Positions 15,371 to 25,163 of a DNA stretch of 64,000 nucleotides are shown here, one piece after another. The stretch comes from Stieleria maiorica (lineage in GTDB: Bacteria > Planctomycetota > Planctomycetia > Pirellulales > Pirellulaceae): assembly GCF_008035925.1 (NCBI RefSeq), contig NZ_CP036264.1, forward strand, positions 1,647,409 to 1,711,408, written 5' to 3'. A program made the translations under genes and the position numbers. Numbering within the stretch: position 1 is the stretch's first letter; every line of letters starts with the position of its first letter. The notes under the pieces are model-generated. The model had not been told where the DNA came from, made no database searches, and saw only the letters and a list, made by a program, of their open reading frames with translations.

Positions 15371-16537
15371 TCAGAGTTTGCGGTCGTAAATCCGTTGGGT
15401 CTTCATTTTTTTTGCCCCGCCACGTTCGATCGTCCCTCGCGAGAGCCGGTTGCTTTCCAGCACCCACGAGAATTCGCCGGTCCGGATCCCAAATTCGATC
15501 GCATCGGGCAGGATCCGGGCCAGCGTCACCAGCCCCAGCCCCCAGCTCTGGTATTTGGGCAGGACGTTTGTGCTGACCAGTCTCAGACGGTCGATCTTGC
15601 GTTTCCCCAGCCACAGTTTCAGCCATCCGAAGGGCAGCAAGTGGCCGTTCATCTTGATCAGCAGCTGGTTGAAATCCAGCAATCCGAACCCCGCCCCGAC
15701 GGGCTCGCCGTCGATCTCTGCGATGCTCGTCAGCTCCGGCACGATCAGCAATTTCAACTGCTTGGATTGGTGCACCAACTCCTCGTGACTCATCGGCACA
15801 TAGCCCCAGGTCCGCTGCAGCGATTCGTTGTAGATCCGCAGAAAGGCTTGGACGTCTTCGTCGAATCGAGAGCGATCGATGGGGCGACAGGTGACCTTGA
15901 ATCGTCGGGTGGATTCTTCGATGACAAACTTCAACTTGGGGTCGACGGTCGCCAGCTGGTCGATCGTTGCGTCATAGCAAAACACGTCCTGGCACTTTTC
16001 AAAACCGCAAGCTTCGATCAAGTCGCCGTAGTAGGCGTGGTTGTAGGGGATCAAGAACGTGGGCGGCGTGTCGAAGCCGTCGACCAGCAAACCGACTTCG
16101 TAATTCAGGCTCGGGTTGACCGGGCCGCGGACGTCGGTCATGCCTTGTTCGCGCAACCAGTCGGCGGCCGCATCAAACAAGCCGCGGCTGACATCCGCAT
16201 CATCGATGCACTCAAAGAACCCAAAAAACCCCCGTTGTTCGTTGTGATGCCGGTTGTGGGCGTGGTTGACGATGGCGACGACCCGTCCGACGACGCGGCC
16301 GTTTTTTCGGGCCAGAAAGGCGCGGCTGTCCGCATCGTTGTAGAACGGATGTGATCCGAACCCGCAGAGCTGTTTTCGTTCGCTCCACAGCGGCGTGACC
16401 CAGTTGGGGTCGCCCTTGTACAACTCGCGCTCGAGTTTCAAAAACGCTCGGCGGTCCGACCAGCTCTGCACCGGCGCGCATTGGATTGCGGCCGAGGTGG
16501 TCGCGGTTGACGTGGTCGTTGTTGAATCGTTCATCAT
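15371..16537 (-). CDS. GNAT-like acyltransferase family protein (YghO-like)
   Basis: 388 residues. The start at 16537 (MMNDS) was chosen because upstream in-frame sequence is Arg-rich and out of character. The central part has an acetyltransferase-like pattern (FLARKNGRVVGRVVAIVNH, then RGFFGFFECIDD, and SLQRTWGYVPMSHEE). The family is best described as GNAT-superfamily, similar in overall layout to E. coli YghO; the substrate is unknown. It ends with RTIERGGAKKMKTQRIYD-like sequence. It lies 118 bp upstream of the ketoacyl-synthase-like gene on the same strand and may be co-transcribed with it. Confidence 0.7.
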   Translation of the reverse strand: MMNDSTTTTSTATTSAAIQCAPVQSWSDRRAFLKLERELYKGDPNWVTPLWSERKQLCGFGSHPFYNDADSRAFLARKNGRVVGRVVAIVNHAHNRHHNEQRGFFGFFECIDDADVSRGLFDAAADWLREQGMTDVRGPVNPSLNYEVGLLVDGFDTPPTFLIPYNHAYYGDLIEACGFEKCQDVFCYDATIDQLATVDPKLKFVIEESTRRFKVTCRPIDRSRFDEDVQAFLRIYNESLQRTWGYVPMSHEELVHQSKQLKLLIVPELTSIAEIDGEPVGAGFGLLDFNQLLIKMNGHLLPFGWLKLWLGKRKIDRLRLVSTNVLPKYQSWGLGLVTLARILPDAIEFGIRTGEFSWVLESNRLSRGTIERGGAKKMKTQRIYDRKL

Positions 16538-16733
16538 CCATCCGGTTGGTCGTAGCCGATCTTGGGCCGCCGGCAGCTTGCCCTGTCGTCGCGGGGGATC
16601 CGTGATAGTATCTTCGCGGCGCGCGTTGGCACACCCGGATGCCCGCGTCAATTCGTTCGATTCAGGCTGTTTCGCCCGATACAGGCCGTGTTTCTTTGTT
16701 CCCCCTCTGCCCCACCGCCCCCGAGCGTGACCC

Positions 16734-17585
16734 TTGCTGACCAGCCTTCGTAATCCGACCGTCAAACGTCTGGTCAAAATGCGTGACAATCGCGCCCGGC
16801 GAAAAACCGGCCACATCCTGGTCGATGGTTGGCGTGAGACGCAGCGGGCGATCCAGGCGGGGCTGGATCCACTGGGGATTTACGCGGTTGCCGACAGCGG
16901 TGATGCGACCGCAGCCGAGGACACTGGGGATACTGGTCGCTCCATCGGTCCGCAGTCCGACGCCCGGCGATTCGTCATCGACGCGGCGGGACAGTCCTTG
17001 GTCGACGTCAGCGCTGCGGTGATGCAGAAAATCGCTTACGGCCAATCCGAGCGTGGCGTGGTTGCCGAGTTCGCGGCGCCGCCGTGGGGTCTGTCGGAAT
17101 TACGCGTGCCCGAATCCGGATTGATCCTGGTGCTCGACCAGATCGAAAAACCGGGCAACATCGGTGCCGCGTTTCGATGTGCCGATGCCGCCGGTGCCGA
17201 CGCCGTGATCCTGTGCCCGGCCGCGGCCGACCGCTTCAATCCCAATGCGATTCGCAACAGTTTGGGCGCGGTCTTTTCGGTGCCTTCGGCTGCGGCCGAC
17301 GAAGCGGATGCCAGGTCATGGTTGGTCCGGCACGGCTACGGGATCTGTGCCGCCCGCGTCGAATCCTCGCGTCCGTTGTGGCAAGCGGATTTGACCGGGC
17401 CCGTGGCGATCGTCATCGGCAGCGAAGCGTTCGGGCTTGGGGCTCACTGGCAGAGCGACCCGCAGACGGCCATCGATGCGATTCGGATCCCGATGGCGGG
17501 GGACGTCGACAGCCTGAACGCCTCGGTCTCCGCCGCCGTGTTTCTCTATGAAGCCGCCCGCCAACGCGAGGCGACCGTGGGATAG
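16734..17585 (+). CDS. TrmH/SpoU-family RNA 2'-O-methyltransferase
   Basis: 283 residues. It methylates a ribose 2'-OH of rRNA or tRNA using S-adenosylmethionine. The N-terminus matches the family's substrate-binding region (SLRNPTVKRLVKMRDNRARR, then ILVDGWRE). The three SpoU motifs are clear: DQIEKPGNIGAAFR (motif 1), VIGSEAFGL (motif 2) and IRIPMAGDVDSLNASVSAA (motif 3), which build the trefoil-knot SAM site. The start is a TTG codon at 16734, because the family N-terminus begins exactly there and no nearby ATG is in frame. The target nucleotide cannot be assigned. Confidence 0.9.
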   Translation: MLTSLRNPTVKRLVKMRDNRARRKTGHILVDGWRETQRAIQAGLDPLGIYAVADSGDATAAEDTGDTGRSIGPQSDARRFVIDAAGQSLVDVSAAVMQKIAYGQSERGVVAEFAAPPWGLSELRVPESGLILVLDQIEKPGNIGAAFRCADAAGADAVILCPAAADRFNPNAIRNSLGAVFSVPSAAADEADARSWLVRHGYGICAARVESSRPLWQADLTGPVAIVIGSEAFGLGAHWQSDPQTAIDAIRIPMAGDVDSLNASVSAAVFLYEAARQREATVG

Positions 17586-17592
17586 GCTTCGA

Positions 17593-17702
17593 TTTGTACG
17601 ACAGCCCTTCCGGGCTGTCGCTCATGGGGCTATTTGTACGATGGCCCTTCCGGGCCGTCGCCCGTGGGACACTGCGCGACGACCTCGAAAGGACGTCGTA
17701 CT
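17593..17702 (+). repeat. Tandem hairpin repeat in the trmH/PQQ gap
   Basis: Two 40-bp tandem units, each beginning TTTGTACGA and holding a short hairpin (ACAGCCCTTCCGGGCTGT in unit 1, TGGCCCTTCCGGGCCG in unit 2), followed by a diverged third unit ending near 17702. The units lie between two convergent genes and could terminate both transcripts. Confidence 0.7.
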
Positions 17703-17714
17703 CCGGCGCCGCGA

Positions 17715-19016
17715 TCACTCGCCGATGCGGTACAGCGCGTGGCGGGTGCGTTGCAGCAGCCCGCCGTCGACCGGCACGGGGCTGGCAACGGTGTAGGGCT
17801 CCTCGTCTGCCACCCGGTTGGTTTGGACGACGTCGGGGGTGTCGGAATCCAGCGGTCCGATCACGTAGGTCGTTGCATCTTCGCCGGTGACGTACAAGTG
17901 ATTTCCGGCGACCAAGGGTGAACTGCTAAACCCGATGCGAGATTTGGGCAGCTGCACGGTCCACAAGGTCTTTCCGGTTTCCAGCTCGACCGCTGACACG
18001 GTGCCCTTGGACGCCTTGCCGTCGCCGGCAAAGTAGACGCGGTCGCCATCGATCGCCGGCGTCGGCACGTCGCTGCCGAGGTCGTCGCGGTGCCACACGA
18101 TGCTGTCGCGTCCCTTGCCGTCAATCACGTCGCTGATCCGGCAGGTCGTCACGCTCGCGCCGCGCGAGTAGGGGCAAACGATCAGGTCCCCTTGGACCGC
18201 GGGGGATGCGATCGATCGAAAGAATTTCTCTTGGTCGGGATTAAATCCGCCGACCCGCCCGAGTTCGCGACCGTCGCTGGCCGAGTGAATCGTCAAATGG
18301 TCGGCGCCCATCACCGCGATCAGATTGCGGTCTTCCATGGCGATCGGAGTCGCGTAACTTTGTGCCGCCTCCTCTGGGGCTCCAAGCTGGCGATCGACCT
18401 TCCAGGCCAAGTCGCCGGTCGAGCGGTCGTACGCGACCAGATAACTGGGGCCGGTCTGCATGACCGCGACGACGACCAAATCGTTGATCAACGTGGGGCT
18501 GGAACCCAGGTCCCACCACAGGGTGTCTTCGCCGAATTCGTCCTGCAAATTGACCTGCCAACGCACGTTTCCGTCCATGTCGACGCAGGCCAAATCGCCG
18601 CTGCGAAAATAGGCGTACACGGCATTGCCGTCGGTGACCGCCGAAGGATTGCTGCCGCCGCCCTTGCGGTGCTTGTTGCCACGATCGGTGCCCAAGGCCG
18701 TGCCCCAGAGCGTCTGGCCGCTTTGGACATCGATCGCAAACAGCGTGTTTTGGCCGTCCGTCCCTGCCGTCAAAAAGGCCTTGGAACCGGCGATGACCGG
18801 GGTGCTGCCGCCCAGTCCCGACAGATCAGCCTTCCAAGCGATCCCCGACTTCTCACCCCACTTGGTCGGATACGATTCTCCGGCGGCGACGCCATTTTGC
18901 ATGCCCCCACGCCATTGCGGCCACGAAACGGGATCGTCGGCCGTCGCGATGGAAGGGGCGTCCAGCGACACGGTCGCGGTGGCAAACAAAACAAACGCGA
19001 TTCGAAACGACCGCAT
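17715..19016 (-). CDS. Exported PQQ-type beta-propeller protein
   Basis: 433 residues with a signal peptide (IAFVLFATATVSLDAPSIATA). The mature protein begins DPVSWPQWRGGMQNGVAAG, a common opening for secreted planctomycete propellers. Blade motifs repeat through the protein (FAIDVQSGQTLWGTALG, ACVDMDGNVRWQVN, AYDRSTGDLAWKVD, VELETGKTLWTVQ). No catalytic signature is seen. It stands alone, divergent from the TPR gene. Confidence 0.82.
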   Translation of the reverse strand: MRSFRIAFVLFATATVSLDAPSIATADDPVSWPQWRGGMQNGVAAGESYPTKWGEKSGIAWKADLSGLGGSTPVIAGSKAFLTAGTDGQNTLFAIDVQSGQTLWGTALGTDRGNKHRKGGGSNPSAVTDGNAVYAYFRSGDLACVDMDGNVRWQVNLQDEFGEDTLWWDLGSSPTLINDLVVVAVMQTGPSYLVAYDRSTGDLAWKVDRQLGAPEEAAQSYATPIAMEDRNLIAVMGADHLTIHSASDGRELGRVGGFNPDQEKFFRSIASPAVQGDLIVCPYSRGASVTTCRISDVIDGKGRDSIVWHRDDLGSDVPTPAIDGDRVYFAGDGKASKGTVSAVELETGKTLWTVQLPKSRIGFSSSPLVAGNHLYVTGEDATTYVIGPLDSDTPDVVQTNRVADEEPYTVASPVPVDGGLLQRTRHALYRIGE

Positions 19017-19193
19017 GGTGGGATTCCTCTAGCAGCGATAGAAAGCGGACACGGGGTGGGAAGGATCTCCTGAGAGATCGGGGGTCCATCTGTTATGATG
19101 GATGCGAACAAATCATACCAGAGCAACCCCGCGCCCGCGGTGGATCGGAACGGCCTGCATACGACGCGGCTCATTCACTTTCAACTGAGAACA

Positions 19194-22124
19194 ATGGTCG
19201 ACATGGAACACCAGCGTTTGCGGAATTCGAATCGGTTTCTCCGACCGGGACGCGTCGCCACCTGCACGCGGACCCTGTCGGCCGCCGTTCTCTCCGTGAC
19301 CGTCCTGGGGCTCGCGACGGTCCAAGGGCAAACGTTGCCGGCCGAAACGCCACTGGCCGATAAATCGCCGGCCCGCTCTCGCACCGACGCCGACGGCATG
19401 CAACCAGGGGTGTCAGATCCGATCCAGAATCTCGACCAACCGGCAAACCTGGCGCGGGATCGTTACGTCGATCGTCAACGTGCGACGCTGCAGATGTGGC
19501 GGTTGCGAACACAATCGCGCCAGGCCGTGCAGGATGCGGCGCGCAACGCCGACCCCGAAGTCGCCGAGCGCGCCGCCTGGATCCTCAAACAGTGGCGCAG
19601 CGCCTCGCTGCCCGGTGTCGCCAAGGGACCCGCGGAACTCCTGCTCGATCGCGGCAGCCCGTCGGCCCTGGCCTCGGTGCTCGAACAGGGGGCGTTTGAT
19701 GCCGTGTTGGTCGCCGTGGAAGAATCTGCGGGGACGATCGAGTTTGATCAGATCAAGCAACGCGTCGTCACGCTGCTCTCGCAACGCTACCCATATTACT
19801 GTGACAAGGCACATGCCGAGGGAACCGAAGCGGACCTGTTAAAGTTACTCGACGCCGTCGCCATCGACCGCAACGTTGCGACTGCCTGTCGTGACTTGAA
19901 ACGCTACCTGGGCATCGACCCCGACGACACATCGGTTGGGGCACCTCGCGGTGCCGATCCGCTGCCCTCGGCGGCGTCGCTTTGGAGCCCTTCGGAGCGC
20001 GAGATTTGTTTGGCGCTGTTTGCGATGCTGCGTGGCGACGTCGACGCCTCGATCGCACACGCGAGACAAACCGGCGATCCCGTGTTGTTGCGGATCGCGC
20101 GAATGCTGGGCGATCGGTGGCAAGAGATCGCCGACGAGGCGTTTGAGCTGGCGGACACCGCGGCCACGCACGAAGAACGGATCGAAGCGGATGCCTGGGG
20201 CTTGGCCGCAACGTCGCGCACCGGTGATCAAGCCCGCTTCGATTCGGCGCAATCGCGATTGATGGCGCCCGAGCCCGGCGAGTCGGAGATGGTCTGGAAC
20301 ATCCGCTGGCGGGCGTTGGCCATGCACGGCAGCATCGATCAGGCCATCGACGTGATGGCCGGCGTCGACCCAGCCGCCGCGGCGAAGGTCGCCTGCGCCG
20401 CGTCCAGGTTTCGACGCGCCGAACAACTTTGCGGGTTTCCACTCGAACGGATCGACAGCGATCTGGACGAATGGATCAGTGACGCCTACACCGATCAAGC
20501 GAACTTGCCGACCGGTTCGATCGCTCCGTCGATGGAACGCCTGTACGCCTTGGCAAGATTGTTGGTCAACGTCGGCGACACGCAACATGCTTGGCAGATC
20601 TATCAACGATTGACGCCGCGTCAGGTCATTGTGTCTCCCTACGGGGCGTCGCTGCGCGAGCAAACGCTCGTCGAGCTGGATCTGATCAATCGCTTTGATT
20701 GGATGCTGGACGCCGCCGCCGCGCCGGGCGAAAACGCGGTCACCCAGCGAACGCAAGCGATCATCGCGCGGGCGCTGAACACGGAATTCGAGGCCTTCCG
20801 CAAGGTGCTCGATCGGATCAAACTGGTCCGCCCGGGCAGCGATTTCCGCGAACGATTTCGCATCACCTTTCAATTGTTCCGCGGCAAACAACACGAACAG
20901 TTCGCCGATGCCCAGGACTTTCAAGCGTTGCTGGATTCGTTGCTGCATGATGAACAAATCAAACGCAGCGGCGGGCGGACCTATCAGGTCGAACAGGTCT
21001 CGCTGGATCTGGACATCATCGACATGCTGATCCGTCAGGGACAAGTCGATCTTGCCGAGCAAGGGCTGGAGGTGTTGACGCGCGCCGATGACTTGGACGC
21101 GTTGATCACCGCCGCGGATACGAAAACGCAGCAGGGGGACCACAACGCGGCGACGCGGCTTTGGCAACGCGTCGCCGATCGATCGGCACAGTACACCGCG
21201 GCCAACGCGCTGATCACCGTCGATCATGGCTTGTCCTATGCCAAGTCCGTCGTCGGCAGCTGGATCCTGGCCAAACGTGCCGGGCATCGACAGATCGCCG
21301 ACCGGCTCGAAAGCCGACTGCGATTGATGCTGACCAGCCCGTCGATGGGGTTTCGCAAAGAACTGGCAGATCATTTGCGCGAAGTCGGGCAACACGAACT
21401 TGCCGCCGAAGTCTTGCGTGATCTGATCGTGCTGGCCAGTTTCGGCGGCGACGATTCGCCAGACTTCTTCCGCGTCGCGGTCACCTATGTCGGCGTAATC
21501 GATGACCTAAAAGAAACCGACCCGGACGCCCTGGACGCGTTGCAGATTCCTGCCGACGAAGCGGTCAAATGGAGTGATCTGGCGGTGCTGGGAATCTTAA
21601 AGACGACGATGTACCACGACACCGCATTCATCAGCGTCCCGCTGAGTGTGCGGAAGACGTTCTTGCAACGGGCCATCGAGACCGGCGACGAGTCGCTGGC
21701 CCGCGAAGCGATCGCGGAAATCGAATCGTTCGATCCGTTGAACATCGATTACGGCGAGCGGATGCTGCCCGAACTCAGGAAGGCCGGCCTGGCGGCGCTC
21801 GCCGATTCGGCCTTCGACCGACTGATCGATCGGGGGCTCGAGCATGTCGGCCATTTCCCAGGCGACGCCACGGCGCTGAACAACCTGGCATGGACCGCGG
21901 CGATGAACCAGCGAAGACTCGACGAAGCCCTCCGGTTATCCGAGCGCGCCGTCATGCTGGAACCCGACAGCGTGATTTTTCGCGACACCTTGGCCGAGGT
22001 TTTGCACCTGCTGGGCCGAACTGAGGAGGCGTTGGCGATCGAATCAGCCTGCCTGTTGGACGAACCCGACCAGTGGCACCTGCATCAGCAGATCGAAAAG
22101 TATCAACAACTGTTACGGCAGTGA
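19194..22124 (+). CDS. Large exported TPR-repeat protein
   Basis: About 976 residues from the ATG at 19194; an in-frame ATG at 19095 and another at 19203 are alternatives. 19194 or 19203 was favoured because a signal sequence follows (TRTLSAAVLSVTVLGLATVQG). The rest is strongly helical with repeat character throughout; clear TPR units are at the C-terminus (ALNNLAWTAAMNQRRLDEAL, VIFRDTLAEVLHLLGRTEEAL). The family was not recognised. Tetratricopeptide arrays bind other proteins, so a periplasmic assembly or scaffold role is inferred. It has its own upstream region and is followed 25 bp later by the convergent acpS gene. Confidence 0.75.
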   Translation: MVDMEHQRLRNSNRFLRPGRVATCTRTLSAAVLSVTVLGLATVQGQTLPAETPLADKSPARSRTDADGMQPGVSDPIQNLDQPANLARDRYVDRQRATLQMWRLRTQSRQAVQDAARNADPEVAERAAWILKQWRSASLPGVAKGPAELLLDRGSPSALASVLEQGAFDAVLVAVEESAGTIEFDQIKQRVVTLLSQRYPYYCDKAHAEGTEADLLKLLDAVAIDRNVATACRDLKRYLGIDPDDTSVGAPRGADPLPSAASLWSPSEREICLALFAMLRGDVDASIAHARQTGDPVLLRIARMLGDRWQEIADEAFELADTAATHEERIEADAWGLAATSRTGDQARFDSAQSRLMAPEPGESEMVWNIRWRALAMHGSIDQAIDVMAGVDPAAAAKVACAASRFRRAEQLCGFPLERIDSDLDEWISDAYTDQANLPTGSIAPSMERLYALARLLVNVGDTQHAWQIYQRLTPRQVIVSPYGASLREQTLVELDLINRFDWMLDAAAAPGENAVTQRTQAIIARALNTEFEAFRKVLDRIKLVRPGSDFRERFRITFQLFRGKQHEQFADAQDFQALLDSLLHDEQIKRSGGRTYQVEQVSLDLDIIDMLIRQGQVDLAEQGLEVLTRADDLDALITAADTKTQQGDHNAATRLWQRVADRSAQYTAANALITVDHGLSYAKSVVGSWILAKRAGHRQIADRLESRLRLMLTSPSMGFRKELADHLREVGQHELAAEVLRDLIVLASFGGDDSPDFFRVAVTYVGVIDDLKETDPDALDALQIPADEAVKWSDLAVLGILKTTMYHDTAFISVPLSVRKTFLQRAIETGDESLAREAIAEIESFDPLNIDYGERMLPELRKAGLAALADSAFDRLIDRGLEHVGHFPGDATALNNLAWTAAMNQRRLDEALRLSERAVMLEPDSVIFRDTLAEVLHLLGRTEEALAIESACLLDEPDQWHLHQQIEKYQQLLRQ

Positions 22125-22149
22125 CGTGACGCTGTCCTGTGATCCTACC

Positions 22150-22527
22150 TCACGATTCGGCGATGACGTGGGCGACGGCGTGGGTGCGGCAGGCGGACAC
22201 GCTCAGGTGCAACAGCGCGATGTCATTTTCGCTGGCGCATTGCAGCGCGTTTCCGCTCAGCACGATCTCGTGACCGGCACCGGGACGCACGACGACTTCG
22301 ATCTCATTCCAGCGAACACCGCGGCGGCGGCAATGCAGTGCCTTCATGACTGCTTCTTTGGCTGCCCAGCGTGTTGCGAAGTGTCCCGGTGCGTCGGCGG
22401 TTTGGACACAGTATTCAATCTCATCGGCGGTGTAGACGCGTTCGAGAAACTGTTCACCGTGTGTTTCAATCATCTTTGCGATCCGAACCGTTTCAACGAT
22501 TTCGGTGCCGGTGGCGACGATCGACAT
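22150..22527 (-). CDS. acpS: Holo-[acyl-carrier-protein] synthase
   Basis: 125 residues, the usual length. It transfers 4'-phosphopantetheine from CoA to the Ser of apo-ACP, switching on fatty-acid synthesis. Signatures are FLERVYTADEIEYC, HFATRWAAKEAVMKAL and the C-terminal LHLSVSACRTHAVAHV. In the N-terminal GTDIVE motif the Mg-binding Asp is Glu here (GTEIVE, residues 7-12); the partner Glu in WAAKEA is kept. The start at 22527 gives the typical N-terminus. It is 70 bp downstream of trpS, same strand. Confidence 0.9.
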   Translation of the reverse strand: MSIVATGTEIVETVRIAKMIETHGEQFLERVYTADEIEYCVQTADAPGHFATRWAAKEAVMKALHCRRRGVRWNEIEVVVRPGAGHEIVLSGNALQCASENDIALLHLSVSACRTHAVAHVIAES

Positions 22528-22543
22528 AGTGATGGTTATCCAG

Positions 22544-22595
22544 GCGACAAAGGGACGTCCCGACAAAACTCCGACTCGGAGTGGACGTCCCTTCA
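22544..22595. terminator. Inverted repeat between trpS and acpS
   Basis: An AAAGGGACGTCC arm and a GGACGTCCCTT arm flank about 27 bp. The inverted repeat sits in the gap between two same-strand genes. It may be a hairpin at the end of the trpS transcript or a processing site. Confidence 0.45.
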
Positions 22596-22597
22596 GT

Positions 22598-23581
22598 TTA
22601 CTTCAGCCCGGACGCCCGCTGGGCGCGCAACAAGACCTCCGCGGCCACCGCTCGGGCCCGCGCCGCACCGGCTTGTAGCACCTCGTGGACGTAATCCAGG
22701 TTCTTTTCCAGATCCGCCCGCCGCGCCCGCGCGTCGGCAAAATAGACTTCGCTCGCCTCGGCAATCGCCTTCTTGACCTCGCCGTATCCGAATCCGCCGC
22801 GGCGATACATCGCTGCCATCTCGTCCCGTTGTTGCTGGTCGGCGAACAAACTGTACAGTTCAAACAGGTGGTCGCCGACCGGTTCCTTGGGATCTTCCAT
22901 CGGACGGCTGTCGGTCGTGATCCGCATGATCTGCTTGCGGATCGGTTTGACTTCACCGAACAACGGCAACGTGTTGTCGTAGCTCTTGCTCATCTTTTCG
23001 CCGTCGGTTCCCGGCACCTTGGCGCTGTCGTCCAAGACGTTGGCCTTGGGCATCACAAACGTCTCGCCGTAATGGTGATTGAACCGGCCGGCGATGTCGC
23101 GACAGACCTCGATGTGCTGCACCTGGTCGGCACCGACGGGAACCAGCTGGCTGTCAAAGGCCAGGATGTCGGCCGCTTGCAGCACCGGATAGGTGAACAA
23201 TCCCGCGTCGGCCGGGATCCCCTTGTCGACCTTCTCCTTGTACGCGACACAACGTTGCAGCAAACCCATCGGGGTGCCGGCCAGCAGGATCCAGCACAAC
23301 TGGCTGACTTCGGGCACATGCGACTGCACGAACAGCGTCGCTTTCTTCGGATCCAGCCCCAATGCCAACAGATCCAGTGCGATGTCCAGCACATTTTGTC
23401 GCAGTTGGGCTGCGTCGCGGACCGACGTCAGCGCGTGCAAGTCGGCGATGAAATAAAACCCGTCGTTCTGTTCCTGCAACGCGATGTATTGACGGATGGC
23501 ACCGAAATAGTTGCCCCAGTGTGGACGCCCGGTGGGCTGAATGCCCGAGAGCACGCGTTTGGTGGTCACAACTTCGGTCAT
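22598..23581 (-). CDS. trpS: Tryptophanyl-tRNA synthetase
   Basis: 327 residues, the usual bacterial length. It charges tRNA-Trp with tryptophan. The class I signatures are intact: the HIGH-equivalent in [13 protein letters not shown] near residue 18 and the KMSKS loop in [11 protein letters not shown]. Other family residues are present, including [13 protein letters not shown] and the AGSQ-like [16 protein letters not shown]. It is cytoplasmic. It is co-directional with acpS downstream. Confidence 0.96.
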   Translation of the reverse strand: MTEVVTTKRVLSGIQPTGRPHWGNYFGAIRQYIALQEQNDGFYFIADLHALTSVRDAAQLRQNVLDIALDLLALGLDPKKATLFVQSHVPEVSQLCWILLAGTPMGLLQRCVAYKEKVDKGIPADAGLFTYPVLQAADILAFDSQLVPVGADQVQHIEVCRDIAGRFNHHYGETFVMPKANVLDDSAKVPGTDGEKMSKSYDNTLPLFGEVKPIRKQIMRITTDSRPMEDPKEPVGDHLFELYSLFADQQQRDEMAAMYRRGGFGYGEVKKAIAEASEVYFADARARRADLEKNLDYVHEVLQAGAARARAVAAEVLLRAQRASGLK

Positions 23582-23900
23582 CGAAAAGAATCCGCCAGAA
23601 AGATACGGTGGGTTATCAAAGCACGGGGGCGCTACGTCGGCAGGATTGTGTTCGATTGGGTGATTCCTTTGAAGAAGGGCCTGTAATTTTTCGCCGTCGG
23701 ATTCATTAGTGGACGCGCGTTCCGGTTGACTTCCATGGTGTGGTCTGGCGTGCCCCAGGTGTGCGGATTCGTCAAAAACCCCGCAGACGTCAAATTTTGC
23801 CTTAGCTGCTTGATTGCCCCATTTGTACCGCTATTTTATGACGTGTCGTCCGGAGTGTCCGGCGTACTCATATCAGCGGGATCGGAGGGTATTTACAACT
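23582..23900. other. Intergenic stretch, no gene seen
   Basis: 319 bp between the divergent trpS and the TIGR03000-type gene. No open frame with coding character, tRNA or repeat was found. It must hold two outward promoters, none clearly readable. A GGAGGG at 23884-23889 is placed 11 bp before the ATG at 23901. Confidence 0.6.
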
Positions 23901-25091
23901 ATGACGCGTTTTCGATTTTCGGTCTGTTTGGCAGTGTTGATCGCTGCGGCGGGCTTTTCTGAACTTGCCGCTGCGGGCGGATCTTCCGGAGGTTCTTCGG
24001 GAGGTTACGCAAGCTCCGGTGGCAGCAGCGGCGGGCAAGTGGCCCTGTACGGTGCTGCATCTTCCGGAGGCAGTTACGGTTCGTCCGGCGGCTATGCCAG
24101 CAGTGGCGGATCGTCCGGCGGCTACGTCGGACCGCTGCGACGATTGGCAGCCAAAATCCACGCCAACCGTGAAGCACGACGTGCAGCGGCCAGCAGCGGT
24201 GGATCCTCCGGCGGCAGCAGCGGCGGTTCGTCCGGTGGCAGCAGCGGTGGATCCTCCGGTGGCAGCAGCGGCGGCAGCAGCGGTGGATCCTCCGGCGGCA
24301 GCAGCGGTGGCGTCGCCTACGCGTCTCCGGCAGTCGGGTACTCCGTTCCCCTGACCCGCTTCCGCTCCAGCTCGGTCGCCATGGCTGGTTACGAATCGTC
24401 GTCGATCGAATCCTCGTACCGGCAGTACACCCCATTGAAAAGCTCGGTCGCTGACAGCAATTCTGACAGCACCGCCGAAGCGGCGGCTGCCGAGAGCGAT
24501 CAATACGCATCCGCCAAACCGGCTCTGGATGACGACGCAGCCTTGCTGACCGTCGCCGTGCCCAACGATGCGGCGAGCGTTTTGGTCAACGGACACAAGA
24601 CGACCAGCGATGGTATGGTGCGACAATTCATGTCGCGTGGTCTGAAAGAAGGCTACCTTTACACCTACGTCGTCCAGGTCACCTATGACCACGATGGCGA
24701 GACGAAAACGGAAAGCCGCGAAGTGAAACTTCGCCCCGGTGACAACGAACGCGTCGTGTTTGAGCCGCCGGCCGTCGATCAACCTGCCGCGGACGACTTG
24801 AGCGCAAGCACCGCTCCGGTCGAACGAACCATGGTCACCGTTGTCAAGCTGCACGTGCCCTCGGGCGCCAAAGTCAACTTGGCCGGCAACGACACCAACG
24901 GCAAAGGCATGGTCCGCACGTTCCGTACGACTCAGCTGAAATCGGGTGAGCGTTGGGACAACTACACCGTGCGTGTGACCGCCCAGGTCAACGGCCAATC
25001 GCTGTCCCGCCAGCGGACGATTGATGTCGTCGCCGGAAGCACGAACGAGCTGACGTTTGATTTCGACAGCAACACGGTGGCCAGCCGCTAG
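23901..25091 (+). CDS. Exported Gly/Ser-repeat protein with two TIGR03000-type domains
   Basis: 396 residues. The ATG at 23901 was chosen because a GGAGGG precedes it and a signal peptide follows (FSVCLAVLIAAAGFSELAAA). Residues about 28-140 are SSGG repeats with two Ser/Gly-rich blocks around a basic segment (RRLAAKIHANREARRAAA). Two beta-rich domains follow: one about 210-290 (TVAVPNDAASVLVNGHKT to RVVFEPP) and one about 305-390 (TVVKLHVPSGAKVNLAGND to LTFDFDSN). These match the planctomycete TIGR03000-type repeat, in which a small beta domain carries an XGxxT-like element. The protein is probably surface-exposed. The Gly/Ser linker region is repetitive and may vary in length between strains. 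Confidence 0.85.
   Translation: MTRFRFSVCLAVLIAAAGFSELAAAGGSSGGSSGGYASSGGSSGGQVALYGAASSGGSYGSSGGYASSGGSSGGYVGPLRRLAAKIHANREARRAAASSGGSSGGSSGGSSGGSSGGSSGGSSGGSSGGSSGGSSGGVAYASPAVGYSVPLTRFRSSSVAMAGYESSSIESSYRQYTPLKSSVADSNSDSTAEAAAAESDQYASAKPALDDDAALLTVAVPNDAASVLVNGHKTTSDGMVRQFMSRGLKEGYLYTYVVQVTYDHDGETKTESREVKLRPGDNERVVFEPPAVDQPAADDLSASTAPVERTMVTVVKLHVPSGAKVNLAGNDTNGKGMVRTFRTTQLKSGERWDNYTVRVTAQVNGQSLSRQRTIDVVAGSTNELTFDFDSNTVASR
24187..24312 (+). repeat. Coding SSGG repeat tract
   Basis: Repeated GGC/GGT-AGC/TCC codons (units such as GGCAGCAGCGGCGGTTCG) encode a long SSGG run in the TIGR03000-type protein. The same sequence type also occurs earlier at about 23975-24130. It is not spacer-repeat structure. 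Confidence 0.85.
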
Positions 25092-25126
25092 ACGGCTTCG
25101 GTAAACACCGACCAATCGTTTTGACG

Positions 25127-25163
25127 ACGCCTGATCGGATCGCTCCGGTCAGGCGTTTTTTAT
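25127..25163 (+). terminator. Rho-independent terminator after the TIGR03000-type gene
   Basis: ACGCCTGATCGG pairs with CCGGTCAGGCGT, 12 bp with one G-U, around a 6-nt loop, followed by a run of T from 25156. It lies 36 bp after the stop at 25091. Confidence 0.85.

Noticed and set aside
13934..16354. An 806-residue open frame on the plus strand across the ketoacyl-synthase-like and GNAT-like genes
   Set aside because: It is antisense to two genes with recognisable protein families; its own translation is Arg/Gln/Asp-rich with no domain. High GC makes such frames common.
19845..21395. A 516-residue minus-strand frame inside the TPR gene
   Set aside because: Composition fits an antisense shadow (Arg, Gln, Asp, Gly-rich, no domain), and the opposite strand encodes a secreted TPR protein.
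23975..24312. CRISPR-like repeats
   Set aside because: They are in-frame SSGG codons of a secreted protein and show no unique spacers.
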